From Jaltomata sinuosa (lineage: Eukaryota > Streptophyta > Magnoliopsida > Solanales > Solanaceae): a stretch of DNA of 64,000 nt. The translations under genes and the position numbers were made by a program. Positions within the stretch are counted from its first letter, which is position 1. Each line of letters starts with the position of its first letter. The notes under the pieces were generated by a model that did no database searches, was not told where the DNA came from, and was given only the letters and a program-made list of their open reading frames with translations. Below, one piece after another: positions 9,718 to 21,633 of the stretch. The stretch is from positions 1,612,001-1,676,000 of the forward strand of contig QJPP01000003.1 of assembly GCA_003996215.1 (NCBI GenBank), given 5' to 3'.

Positions 9718-10843
9718 TTCTTGACTTAATATAAGTTTTAAGGACCTGTTATGAATATCATTCACTTTATTCCGGAATTCTTGTTTGGTCATAAAAACAC
9801 CAAATACAAATTGAAGTTGTATTTGAGATTTTGGAAAACACCTCAAGAGGTACTTTCACTTTTTTCACTTTTTAATTTATTTTTTTCCAGAAAAATTCTA
9901 AATTTTTCATTTTCATAAAATAACCTCATTTAAATTATATTGCATGTTCAATTTTTTTTAAAATTTTTTTAAAAAATAAATTTGAATTCTAAATATTAAC
10001 TCCAAATACTATGGCCAGACACAACTCCAACTTCAAATATTCCAAATAAAGTGAATACGTTTTTGATTTTCATGGTCAAAAGCCTACTTTACTCCTCCAT
10101 CCCAATTTATGTAGCACAATTAAAATTTTGAGAGTCAACTATGTTTTTCCTTGATTGAAATTTATTTATATGTCTTTTAGATATTTTAAGTTGTTAATTA
10201 TTGTGATTAATAGTTTTTTTTCAGTTTCACGGTTTGATCAGATTTCTAGTGCCATTGTGCCAAACTTTTTGGTAATAAAGTGCATGAAGGAAATTAAGGA
10301 AAAAACTACTACTTGGTGATTTATTTATAATGATGATGGTTTTTAATTAGTTAACGAGTTAGGACAAGAACTACATCCGTAACTTCTCACTCGGGGCATT
10401 TTTTTTTAGGGAAATGGACAAAAATAGTCTATCGGTTGAAATTAATGCCACATAAATAGTCAGCGAATAAATTTTCATTTTTAACCATTCTCGTCTCTCT
10501 ACGTGGGGTTATTTCACTGATGCTTTTTCTTCTTTTTATTTTTTATTGGCGGCCGCTTCTTCAATTTTTTCTTAAAAAGAAATTGTTGCCTTCTATTTTT
10601 GGCAGCTACTGCCTACTACTTCTTTTTTATGTGTTGCTTTGTTTTTTTTTTAAAAATTACTCTCCTATTTCTTTTTTAATTCTAACAAGAAAATAATCAA
10701 TTAAATTTTTTATAGGCTTTTTTTCTTTTTCAACAATCAAATATAATTTTGTAATATTGTAATTGCTATTCTTTTTTTAATTAATCAAATACAAAAACAA
10801 AGTACTTTTATTTGTTATATAAAATAATATATTTTATATAACA
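9718..10843. other. AT-rich spacer with one possible MITE end
   Basis: At about 10093 the sequence TACTCCTCCATCCCAATTTATG resembles one terminus of a Stowaway-like MITE, but no matching right end is visible. The rest, including T-rich DNA at 10500-10740, shows no gene. Confidence 0.4.
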
Positions 10844-11018
10844 ATGATACATATTCATATTTTATACAATCATAATAGTGTTTCTATACACATTTTATAC
10901 GACAATGGTACATATTCATATTTTATACAACCATAGTAGTATTTTGTACACATCTTATACAAATACATATTTTATACAACAATGATACATATTCCTATTT
11001 TATACAACTATAATAGTG
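10844..11018. repeat. TATACAA-rich short repeats
   Basis: A unit of roughly 60 to 77 bp built from AATGATACATATTCATATTT, TATACAACCATAATAGTG and TCTATACACATCTTATAC recurs from about 10844, 10904 and 10981. It leads into the larger duplication that follows. Confidence 0.7.
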
Positions 11019-11716
11019 CTTCTATACACATCTTATACAGATATACATTTTATATAACAATGATACAATTTTTATACACATCATATACAATATACACATT
11101 TTATACAACAGTTATATTATTTCTATACACATTCTATACAATCTTTAGTTGCAATAATTATTTAGACACATAATTTATATAATAATTATACAGTTTTCAT
11201 ACATATACAAATACGTATTCTATACAACAACTACACATCTTTTATAAATACATATTATATAAAATAATATTAGAATTTTTATACATATCATATGCAAAAT
11301 ATAATTTTTATAAAATAATTATACAGTTTTTATATAATTATTATTTTTAAAAAACAGTTTTTTTTGTCTTCTATACACATCTTATACAGATATACATTTT
11401 ATATAACAATGATACAATTTTTATACACATCATATACAATATACACATTTTATACAACAGTTATATTATTTCTATACACATTCTATACAATCTTTAGTTG
11501 CAATAATTATTTAGACACATAATTTATATAATAATTATACAGTTTTCATACATATACAAATACGTATTCTATACAACAACTACACATCTTTTATAAATAC
11601 ATATTATATAAAATAATATTAGAATTTTTATACATATCATATGCAAAATATAATTTTTATAAAATAATTATACAGTTTTTATATAATTATTATTTTTAAA
11701 AAACAGTTTTTTTTGT
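11019..11716. repeat. 349-bp tandem duplication, copies identical by eye
   Basis: Bases 11019-11367 are repeated at 11368-11716 with a constant offset of 349. I compared the two copies line by line and found no mismatch. The interior is itself TATACA-rich. The unit ends in CAGTTTTTTTTGTC in both copies. Such identity in low-complexity DNA means a very recent duplication or an assembly artefact. Confidence 0.93.
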
Positions 11717-12380
11717 CCAAAAAAAATTATAGCAAAACAAAAAAAACAGTCAAAATGAACTATTTAAGAGCAGGGCCGAAACAAAACAAAAATGAAACTA
11801 TGGGTCGAAATGGCCCAAAAAAGGAAAATGGTCATGAAATGAATTATTATGGGCTGAATGATCACATATTGAGATAACTTTAAAAAGGCCATTTTAGATG
11901 GCATTTCTTTGTTAGAGTGGACAACCCATGCCCTTTTTATTTTTTATTTTTTTATTTACACACTTAATTTTTTTCAAAGTGTAGCTAAGACGACACCCCA
12001 TTTTTGCTAGATAATGGGCGCATGTTTAACCAAAAAAATGAGCCCGATATCTTGTTGAAATTTTTTATCATGCATGAGGCACATTTATTATGCAAAGACG
12101 AATTCAAGATTTTAAATTTGTGGGTTCCTAGTAAGGGTGCTTATCAGGCCATTTGATTGAATATTTATGCTTAATAGTTTGACTTATCATTTATCAATTT
12201 TTAATTGTACTAAACTGCTAACCGAATTAATAAAATATAAATTGATGATCGACATTTATCAAATATGTCAACTAAAAGATTGCTATCTACAACTCTACAA
12301 ACAATATAATAGAAAATTAGAATGTTGAAAATTATAGGAAAACAAAAAATAAACACAAATATAAGAGAAACAAATAAAAT
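11717..12380. other. AT-rich spacer, nothing recognised
   Basis: No gene or complete repeat is visible. A minus-strand open frame at 12210-12398 runs into the LTR that follows and has no domain. Confidence 0.45.
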
Positions 12381-12385
12381 AAAAG

Positions 12386-14700
12386 TGTAACACCCCAAGT
12401 TTTCGGGCTAAGATTTCAAACCATTCTAAGTATGTAGTTAAACCCGAACCCGAAAAAATTTATATGTATCTAAGTGCTAAGATCAATTCTTAAGTGTAGG
12501 AAGAGCTTTGATTATGAATTAAGGTCCTAAGGAACCTCTAGCACAAAGGTAAGTTGAAAGGTTCTCTACCGATTAAGTTTCCGTATGAGATTTTACTAGG
12601 GTCAACTTCAAACAATCATTTCTCCTCTAATTTAAAGAGTTACGTGATCCATTATCCACCAAATTAAAGATTTTTGAGTCTTCTTTCCAACGCCACCAAC
12701 CGCTCATCAATCCGAGTTCGGAGAAAAAAGTTATGGGTATTTTATCAAGCAACTATCAGTCTAGCGCGATGATGGCGCCTCACGCCAGACACAAAATTTC
12801 AGAACGATGAAATTGGCGCATTGACTGGAGCCCCGCTCCAGACCTATGCCCAGACGGAAATTTTGGATTTTTCTTTTCCCACTCCGTCCTTTTAAGGGCA
12901 AATTCGTCTTAGGACTTTTGGGTACTTGTTTTAAACATTCTAAACACGATTTTGACTATTAGAAATACCTAGAAAACACTCTCTTTTCCTCTCCTCTCTC
13001 AAGAAAGTTCGGGTTCAAGAAAGTCCAATAAGGGGCAATTCCATCAAAATCTTCTGCAATGTTCTCCTTCCAAGGTTTTCTTCTCTTCCAAAAGGTATGT
13101 AAAGCTAATCTCTTCGTGTGGGAATCCCGTTCTCCCCAAAACTAAGTTATATTTTTAGTTTAAGATATGAATCATGTTAGGATTTTTAAGAGTTGAAATC
13201 CTTGAGTTTAATTCTTGATCTCTTGATGAAATTCCTTGAACGCTCTATGATTTTTAGGGAGAATTACATGAGTTTGGAGTCTTTCCCCTCGACTTGATTC
13301 CTAATCTATGTTCATTGACTCTTCCAAGAAACTTATGAATTTCCCTTGTGAATTTGAAAGTTTATTTGTGTTTCAAAAATTGGTTCGTGTTTATTGGAAT
13401 TGATTTATATTTTTCTAGAAAGATTTATTTAAGAGTTTCAAGTTTATGCTTATGTAAAGTTTACAAGAATTCTTATGTTATTATTATGACTTGAAAAGTG
13501 AAGAAGTTTATCGTATCTTGAGAGTCAAAGAAAAGTTAAGGAGATTTAGAGCCAAGGCTCACAACGATAGATATGTTCATGATACGATATTTCGAGCAAA
13601 CATGAATTTCAGAAAGTGTTTTAAGACTAATGTTATGAGCAGTTAATATATTTTGGGAGTACTATTTAGCACCGAGATGGGTATGAGTTTAGACAACACA
13701 TGCCTCAAAACTACGTTGCCACCGTAGGATAGGATCGTCCATAAATAGGGTGACTTCTCTATTATTTATAGCCTTCGGGCTCAGCTTTGGAATCCCCAGA
13801 TTATGTTTCATCTTATAACCCGGCAAGGTATAGGATGGCTCTGTCAACGAGGGAAATTCGTTGGATTCTGGCAACGTGGACAAGAGGTTGTACTCCATGA
13901 TGCTCACATAATTTATGTCGGTTAAGAGAAACTCCCCAAAAGAAAACTTGCTTATTTTGAGATAATATATGATTGGCCGAGGCCACTAGTTTAAAGAGAA
14001 TTTTTATGAAGTATTATTTTTAAGTTTTTATCCAGACTTCAGTTATTCAGTTTTCAGTTTCAGTTTTAGTTTTAAGAAAATATGTTAAGAAGGTTTTACT
14101 TATATTACTTTAAGTTCTAGCATTCAAGTCAGTCATTCTTAATTTAAGTTATTCAGCTCTATCTATGGTTATATTATTTATGTCTCAGTTTTATCAGTTT
14201 AGATATTAGTACTGTTTCACTTTACTGCTCTGCATACCAGTACATTCAAAGTACTGACGCCTCTTTTGGCACTACATCATTAGATGATGTAGCCCCCAAC
14301 TTTCAGATATGCAGGTTCCTGAGTAGACTCTTCAGTGGGCTACGCCATCAGCTTGAGTGAGTTTTCATTATTCCCAAGGATTTAGCAGTATACCAGTCAT
14401 CAGTTTTTTGCTGTTACATAAAGGTAGTTATACTCAGAATGTAGTAGAGGCTTCATAGACAGAGTCAAGTCAAGTCAGTTATAACCAGTTGTTAAACATT
14501 TATTCTTTTCAATTTATAAAAGAAATCTTTATATTATTTTATTTTATTTTATTTACAAAGGTTAGCCCATATTTCCAGCTTCCGCAATTTTTATTAAAAA
14601 GTTCAGCTTTATTAGTTGTATGCTAGACCAAGTGGTTCTCTCGGGCCGTTCGTGGTTACGAGTGCCGGTTACGTTTAGAGTGTAGGCTCAGGGCGTGACA
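12386..14700. mobile_element. Solo LTR of a Ty3/gypsy element, 2,315 bp
   Basis: The sequence begins TGTAACACCCC and ends GGGCGTGACA, the terminal form shared with the LTR at 18894-22917. The pentamer AAAAG lies immediately before (12381-12385) and after (14701-14705) as a perfect target duplication. No primer site, gag or pol is present, so this is one LTR left after recombination between the two LTRs of a full element. Several blocks match the start of the 18894 LTR, including CCACCAAATTAAAGAT and CCAACGCCACCAACCG, which shows that the two are related. Orientation is taken as plus by that alignment. Confidence 0.92.
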
Positions 14701-14705
14701 AAAAG

Positions 14706-15364
14706 AGAATGCGGGAGAAGAACCTGGATGGGCAGTGCGTGGACCGGTGGACTGGAAGAGAAGAAGAACCAAAGCAATTTTTCAATCCTAAGTTTTTCTT
14801 GTTTCTCACTTTTTTAATTCCAAATTTGATTTGAAAAAATTGAGATTTTGTTGAAAAAAATTTTTATTGGGGGATTTCCTTTTTAGTTAATTTTGTTACT
14901 TATGTTTTTTTTTAAAAAAAAAGTGAAAAAAAATGTGCAGCAAGTGAATTCTGCAGTTTTAGAATTAAAAAATGAGTTTGGATTTCAAAAAACTGTTGCA
15001 CCCAACAAGATTCGATGAGTGTCCTTGCTTGCCATAGAACCAAAAGTCCATTTAGTTACAGGTTCCCATCATATATTACTTATAGTATTAATATATTTTT
15101 CAATATAATTACAGGATCTACTGTAGCGGGTGGGGGTTCCCGAAAATCTACGCCCGCTACTGTAAATCCGTCCATGCTATTATGTGACATATAAAACTTG
15201 TATGAGGCTCCTTTCATGTGTTGCCAAGTGTATTATTGAGTCTCACTTTCATAAAAATGAGCCAAATTTTCTCTCTCTCACTCCCTTTTCAGCTTTTTCT
15301 CTTTGGTTTTAACTTTTTCATCTTTTTTTTTGTGCATTTGCTTTCAAAATTTTGCTATTTCTAT
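14706..15364. other. Spacer with a short hairpin
   Basis: No gene is visible. At 15119-15164 TACTGTAGCGGGTG is followed after a short loop by CGCCCGCTACTGTA, giving a hairpin stem of about 13 bp with one mismatch. Its function is unknown. Confidence 0.45.
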
Positions 15365-15366
15365 TA

Positions 15367-15625
15367 CTTTCTCCGTTCCTTTTTAGTTGTCATAGTTTCC
15401 TTTTTGAGAGTCAAACAATATGAAGTTTGACCAACATTTTAACAAGTATTTTTTCATCATATTGATATGAGAAAAATTGTAACTTATAGTACTTTTCGTA
15501 TAGTTTTTGAATATCTAAATTTTAATTTTAAAAAATTAAATTAATCTAATCTAATTGAACTTTGAAAATTAGTCAAATTGACTCTTGAAAAACGCAACAT
15601 GACAACTAAAAAGGAACGGAGGGAG
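15367..15625. mobile_element. Stowaway-type MITE
   Basis: The left end CTTTCTCCGTTCCTTTTTAG and the right end AAAAAGGAACGGAGGGAG are inverted repeats, with TA on each side (15365-15366 and 15626-15627). The element is 259 bp, AT-rich and non-coding. Confidence 0.9.
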
Positions 15626-15708
15626 TACCTTAATTTTTTTAATTCGCAGAAAGTGTAAAATTCAATATCAATCGTCTAATTCACCCTATTTCTCACATTA
15701 TAACGTTA

Positions 15709-15935
15709 CTCCTTCGTTCACTTTTACTTATCCAATTTAAAAAAAATTAAGAGATAATTTGTTACTTAATTCCTAATTTATTGTTGTTATAAACTATAGT
15801 TATTTCTAGTTGTATTTTCTATAGAATTAAATTTGTTAAATTCAAATAATAAAATAGTAAAATTATCATTTTATTTGTTGTTCATTAAAAAGTATGTCAA
15901 ATTAATAATGAATAAGTAAAATTAAACGGGGATAG
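15709..15935. mobile_element. Stowaway-type MITE, diverged
   Basis: The left end CTCCTTCGTTCACTTTTAC and the right end GTAAAATTAAACGGGGATAG are imperfect inverted repeats bounded by TA (15707-15708 and 15936-15937). It is 227 bp and non-coding. Confidence 0.8.
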
Positions 15936-16088
15936 TACAAAATTTATTTGTTCTCTTATTCACCAACAGGAAAATATAAAGGAAAATAGCACTAGTGATC
16001 TTGACAAACAATTACATACATTTTGGCATTGTTTTCGTGAAATCCAAAAAAAGAAAAAGGATCCATAAACACACCTACACAAATACAT

Positions 16089-16290
16089 GCTCCCTCCTTA
16101 AATTATGTGTTCTTTTATTTTTTGAGATTTACACTATGTAAAATTTAATTAATATTTGAAAATATTTTTTATTATATTAACATGAAGAGGATTGCAACTT
16201 ATAGTATTTTTCATATATTTTTAAAATTTCAAAATTTAATTTTAAATATTGAGTTAATCTATCAAAATTAATTTTAAAAATTAGTTACGG
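16089..16290. mobile_element. Partial Stowaway-like MITE
   Basis: GCTCCCTCCTTAAATTATG near 16089 resembles a Stowaway terminus, and the interior resembles that of the element at 15367 (TTGCAACTTATAGTATTTTTC). The expected right end is missing or decayed beyond recognition. Confidence 0.5.
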
Positions 16291-16805
16291 ATTTTTGATA
16301 AGTGAAAAAATGCTATTCGTTACTCAAATTATCACTCAATTATCCAAAATTACCTCGTAAAGTCATGTTTTTTTTGTTAGTAACAAAAAAATGAATTTAA
16401 CTATGTCTATGACATTCAGAAGGTCACTCAATCCATCAAGTATATATTGTATTCTATAAAATCAATTTTCTTTTGCTTTTGTGATATTTTAATTTTTTAA
16501 ATTTATATTACGGACCTTACCAAAGAAAAAATAAATTTTATTTACAAATAAAAAAAATTAATTATAAGTAGAAAGAGGCAAGTATTTAACTAATGTTAGA
16601 GAAGAATAAAGAACAACTAAATTTTATAATGTTAAAATCAATTCTTTGATTTGAACACTATCACATCGAGTCATCGTCCTATAAATACTCATCAAAGGTA
16701 ATTGGATTAAACAAGTTTTTGTTATTCAAGGAAATGGAATACTTGTTTAAGCGTTAAAATGATTGCTAATAAACAGCAAAACCGAAAGGTTTTTAATATG
16801 GGAAT

Positions 16806-17206
16806 CAGGGGCAGCTCAAGCATATTAGTGGCCTAAGGCCAAAATCAAATTGGGGCCTTAATTTTTTTTAAAAATTAATATTTTGTTTTATAAAGTCTAC
16901 TTTTTAAATTTCTTGCGATGCAAAGTTATTAATTATTTTTTAATAATCGACTTCTTCTAATAATTCTTTTTCAATTAATAATATAACCAATGCATTTAAT
17001 CTTTCTTGAGACATAATACTCTAGATATATCAAACTTTTTCTAATAATTTTTTCTCTTTATATAAAAAGTTTATTTTTTTATAATAGTATTTAATATTTT
17101 TCTTATAAAAAATCTATAATCTATTATTGCTAAAAATAAAAGAGACCTCTCAAATTTGGGGGCCTAAGACGGTTATCTTTTTTTTCAAATGATAGAGCCG
17201 GCACTG
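16806..17206. mobile_element. hAT-type MITE, 401 bp
   Basis: The left end CAGGGGCAGCTCAAG pairs with the right end AGAGCCGGCACTG. The eight bases before (ATGGGAAT) and after (ATGGAAAT) match at seven of eight positions, the duplication length typical of hAT elements. Subterminal GGGGCCTTAA and TTTGGGGGCCTAAG are also related. No transposase is present. Confidence 0.82.
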
Positions 17207-17229
17207 ATGGAAATTGGCTAAGGAAGAAT

Positions 17230-18118
17230 AAGTAGTGGTGTTGATGGTTCGGTTTGGAACATTTTTACCTAAAAAAATCAAATAATTAAATTGAATTTTA
17301 AAATGAAAAGAATCAAACTAAATCAATTAAATCGATTTTTCATTGATTTGATTTTTGTCGATTTTTTTTATAAGCTTTGATTGATTTGTTAGATATCGAT
17401 AATGGTGAGATCTCTTATGAAAAGTTGCTTCAGAGGCCAAAGTGTAAATTCCACACACTAGGAGCTTCTTACCTTAGACAAATTAAATCGGAGAGTGACC
17501 AAAATTAGAAGAATCAATTATTACAAAAATGCTCCATTGATGCAATTTTAAGAAGAAAATAAAATGTAATCAACACGACATGAACTAAAATAATATAAAA
17601 TGGAAACGAGAAAGAACATAGATGTATAAGGAATGCAAATCTTCAGGGAATTTTAGAAAAAACATATATATGGAATAAAAATGTTACCACTAACTATCAG
17701 AAGAACGAGGGTTTAGTTAAAGGGAAGACATTAATGTAGAAAATTATATTTATTATATATTCTATAGAAGCAGATGTTTGCATATGTATGATAGGATCAA
17801 AGCGTTGTCTGAATAGGCTCAATAATATTTAAATTCTAAAGAGTAATTTAAGAAGTAACCCAAGATTACAAATAGATAATTTTTATAAAATATGTATCAT
17901 ATTACATGGATTTTATTCGATTATAACTATAATTTTTAATTAAGTATCTATATATTGGATTTGATTTTTTTGATTATTTTACTTAAACTCAAAACTAAAT
18001 CAAATATTATCATTTTCCAACACCAAAAACAAATCAAACCAAAAAAACATATCACTTTTCTTTTATTTGATTTGATTTTCAATTTGGATCACTTTTTAGA
18101 TTTTCCATGAACAACCCT
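17230..18118. repeat. GGTTCGGTTTGG-type dispersed repeat
   Basis: The stretch opens with GATGGTTCGGTTTGG followed by AAATCAAATAATT-like blocks and ends with CAAATCAAACCAAAAAAAC and ATTTGATTTGATTTTCAA, forming a loose inverted arrangement. It resembles the repeat at 7385-7545. Ends and target duplication cannot be fixed. Confidence 0.4.
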
Positions 18119-18284
18119 AAGAATAAATATTTTTTTTGGTTTTGAAATGCAGGTGTCACCTCATCTATAAGAAGGCAAAGAAACTTGATATCCTTTGCAT
18201 CACGTACAAAAAGTGAACACAAAAATATAACTCTTAAGGAGTTATTTTGGTAGAATATGTAAGAGTAGTACAGAATATGATGTA

Positions 18285-18893
18285 TTATTAGTAATATTTG
18301 TATTAGTAATGATGATATTAATTATGCTACCATTAGTTATACTCAGATTTTTCTTATGCATTATTTGGTTTGTTATATTAAAAATAACATGTATTACATA
18401 ATTTCTAATAAAAAAATATTTGTTTACAAAAATACGCTTCACAAATACGATGAAAAGGATGTGTAAAAGGTTTTGAGGAGCAATTGTGTCTTTACATTAG
18501 AAAAAATAATGCATGTATTAGCTTTATGTATTGCTAGTACTTTGTTTGGTGTATACTTTTTCAACCTATGTATAACTAATGCTTGCATACAATATTCACT
18601 CTATTTGGTACTAAGGTGTGTATAACTAATACATCAAAATCTATGGTATCAATGAGTTCTAATGCATGCATTAGCATGGTTAAAGATAAAATTGTCCCTC
18701 ATAAACTTTTTCTACATCCTTTCCACCATATTTATAGAGGGTATTTTTGTAAGCAAATATTTTTTTATAGAAATTATGCAATGCATGTTATTTTTAATAC
18801 ACCAAATTAAACCAAAAACTGCATAAGAAAATTTTAAGAATAACTAATGCAAGCATAACTAATACCAGCGTTACTAATGCAAGCATTACTAAT
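18285..18893. mobile_element. MITE with long inverted repeats (about 180-bp arms)
   Basis: Bases 18287-18465 recur inverted at 18700-18893. Matching blocks include ATTAGTAAT at the ends, TATTAAAAATAACATG and AAAAAATATTTG. The 75-codon plus frame at 18583-18810 lies across this structure and is not a gene. The gypsy LTR at 18894 begins exactly where the right arm reaches ACTAAT, so the retrotransposon landed at or in this end. Confidence 0.75.
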
Positions 18894-20354
18894 TGTAACG
18901 ACCTGTTCTGTCGTTACTGAAAATATCTGCGATCAAGGCAGGTGCCTCTCAATTCATAATAATAGTTAGGATTAATTCTTTAGTATGAGAGTATATTTGG
19001 TATGTACTAAGGTCTTACAATACTTTAGCACAAAGTTAAGTTGAAAGCTTCCTTACCGATTTAGTTTCGGGCTAAGTTCAAACTAGGGTCAACTTTAAAC
19101 GAGCATTACTCCTAGATTATAAAGTGTTAGGGGTCCCAATACCCACCAAATTAAAGATCTCTGAGTCATCTTTCCAACGCCACCAACCGTTCGTCAATCC
19201 GCTTCCTGAGTAAAAAGTTATGACTGTTTTACTGACGACTATCCGTGCTGAAAAATTTGATCCGCTGTAGCGGGATTTAGGTCCCCATAGCGGAACCACC
19301 GTTGCGGTTGGCCATCCGCTATAGCGGAATGACGGAACCAGAAAGCCCAAAAATGGGTTTTATAATCTCATTCTCCCTTCTTTAGTCAAAAACAGACGAG
19401 AGTTGCTCCAAAAACCCTCCTAGGCTGCTCCAAAGCTTGGGAGCCATGGGGAGGAGAGATTCTGACTAAAGGGACGCGAAACCATGGATTCAGGCCTGTA
19501 GAATCGACAGGGAACACCTTCACAGAGCCATAAAGGGCATAGAACAACTGCTCGGCATCCAGGTAGGCTAGGTTCTTTCTTTGAGTAGACTTAGACCTCT
19601 TTCTATTTCATATTATTGATATAAAAGGAAAGGAGAAATCATGTTTAGGCCTTCGGGCACGGAGTCTGGAGGAACATTGTATGGCTTGGTTGGTTTACTG
19701 ATTAGGGATTTTTAATGTCGAGGTGATGTCAAAATTGAGTTCAGACAACTAGATTATTGGTAAGGTTTGGAGAATCGAAAAGGCTATGATTAATTAAATG
19801 ACTAGTTTTAAGGGAGTTTCGGGGATGATTCTAGTATAAAGGAAGTAGAGTAAACTAGAACGATTAAAGTACCAATGTTGGGGGATGTCTCTCTCATGTT
19901 GTATTTGTCTTAAGAAAAGGGTCCTAAATTGATGTATCTACGAATATGTGCTAAAAAGGGGTAAGTCGGGGATTAGTCCTCGGGTGGGTCTAATTATACG
20001 TTACAATTGTATTTGATGATGGCCCCATGAGTGGACCTGATTTAATTGTTGAAACTGTTTCTATTGCATATTGACCTGTGAGAGGTCGGGTAGTTGAACT
20101 TAAGTGTGAGATTGGTCTTAGTGTGGACCGGGATGGCATGTCGAACACTTAGGTGATGGTTATTGATTCTTGTATGCATTGTAAGTGTTGTGTATTGTTG
20201 ACTAAGTATTTGTATGGTTTGCATTGCTTAGGGAAGGATTTAGGGATGTCCAAAAGTCCTGTTTTCAGTCTTGTGAAAGGAACTAGGTGTTATTGCTTGT
20301 TGGTTTACAAGTGTTGATTATTTATTGTTGTGACTGTGGATTTTGTGTGATATT

Positions 20355-20505
20355 CGATTGGATCGGGTACCACGCCTGGTACAAATTACTTATTGGTTGG
20401 CTCGGGTACCACGCCTGGTACATGTTACATTCGGTTGGCTCGGGTACCACGCCTGGTACGGGAATTAATAACGGTTGGCTCGGGTACCACGCTTGGTACG
20501 AGTTT
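20355..20505 (+). repeat. LTR sub-repeat, four copies of about 40 bp
   Basis: GGGTACCACGC(C/T)TGGTAC occurs four times at intervals of about 39 to 45 bp, mostly preceded by GGTTGGCTC. The motif is a near-palindrome around GGTACC. The plus frame at 20287-20553 (GYHAWY repeats) is a translation of this array and not a gene. Confidence 0.9.
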
Positions 20506-21316
20506 TGGTTTACTTGCTTGGTTGTATTCTTTACATGTTGGTTCTGTGAGTGAACTGGGTTATCTGTGATTGATTACATTGGTCCTTGAGAGGCCAGGTT
20601 GTTATACTTAAATGTGGGGATGGTCTTGGGGTAGATCGGGTATCGCACGAAACACTTAGGTATTGGTCTAGGGATCCTTGATTGATCCGGGTAATGAAAA
20701 AGGGCATATGCCATGTTTGTTATTGTTGTTGAATGACGGTTGAACCTGTTCTCTGTAATTGATAAGTAAAAAGGTAGACTGAAATTCTGGAGTTGTACTA
20801 TTGGTTGGTTATTATATGTGGCACTGCTTTACTCAGTGCGGGTGTACATATTATTCTTTATATGTTGGGTTTCTGAGAGGGCCAAAATTTATTATTATTG
20901 TCGTATAGTTGGTCCTTAAAGTACCGGGTTAGTGTGCTTAAGTGACAAGGGGGTTCTTCTGTGAACCAGGCCGTATGTTATGGGCATAGATGATGTACTA
21001 GGGATCCTGGTTAGGTTCGAGGTATGTAAAAGGATGTATATTGGTTGTCACTAAGAATTGTCAAAGTCCGCTAGACTTGTTACGTGCAGTTATTAAGCTA
21101 AAGAAGAGACTTGGTGGTCTGGTTATAGTGTAGCATGTGATCATTTGCTGAGTATGGCCTTGGGGGTTATGGAAACAGTTTTGTACTAGTAGGTGGCGGT
21201 ACGCTGTGTGTGGTCTATGTCACTAGGTAGTGGGATTTACTCCAGGTTGTTGAGTCATAGTGGTTGACTTAGGTAAGGAAATGGTAGTCCGGGTATGGAC
21301 ATAGATGTGGCAATGT

Positions 21317-21418
21317 CAAGGTGACTTGGGAAGTCTGGGTCTCAAGGTGACTTGGGAAGTCTAGGTGTCAAGGTGACTTGGGAAGTCTAGGTGCCAAGGT
21401 GACTTGGGAAGTCTAAGG
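21317..21418 (+). repeat. LTR sub-repeat, four copies of about 28 bp
   Basis: TCAAGGTGACTTGGGAAGTC recurs four times in tandem with the spacer TAGGTG or a variant. It has no counterpart in the LTR at 57944 that I can see. Confidence 0.9.
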
Positions 21419-21633
21419 GATAGGCAGGATTGGGTTGACATTGGATTTTGGAAAGGTGAATGTTGAAGGGTTGAGTATTGTAATTAATTGTGTATTCCCT
21501 TGATTTCTTATATGATGGTATGAGCGGATTCGGGTCGACCGATAATGCCTATCAGTACGTGTGTTTGTACTAATTCTACTCTTGCTATACCTTTTTGGGT
21601 ATAGTCTGGTTGCAGGGTTGGTGATGTTTCACA

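Noticed and set aside
13689..13907. 72-codon minus frame
   Set aside because: It lies inside the solo LTR and has no domain.
20287..20553. Plus frame with GYHAWY repeats (also 59157-59390)
   Set aside because: Both are translations of the GGTACC-centred LTR sub-repeat; no start context or domain.
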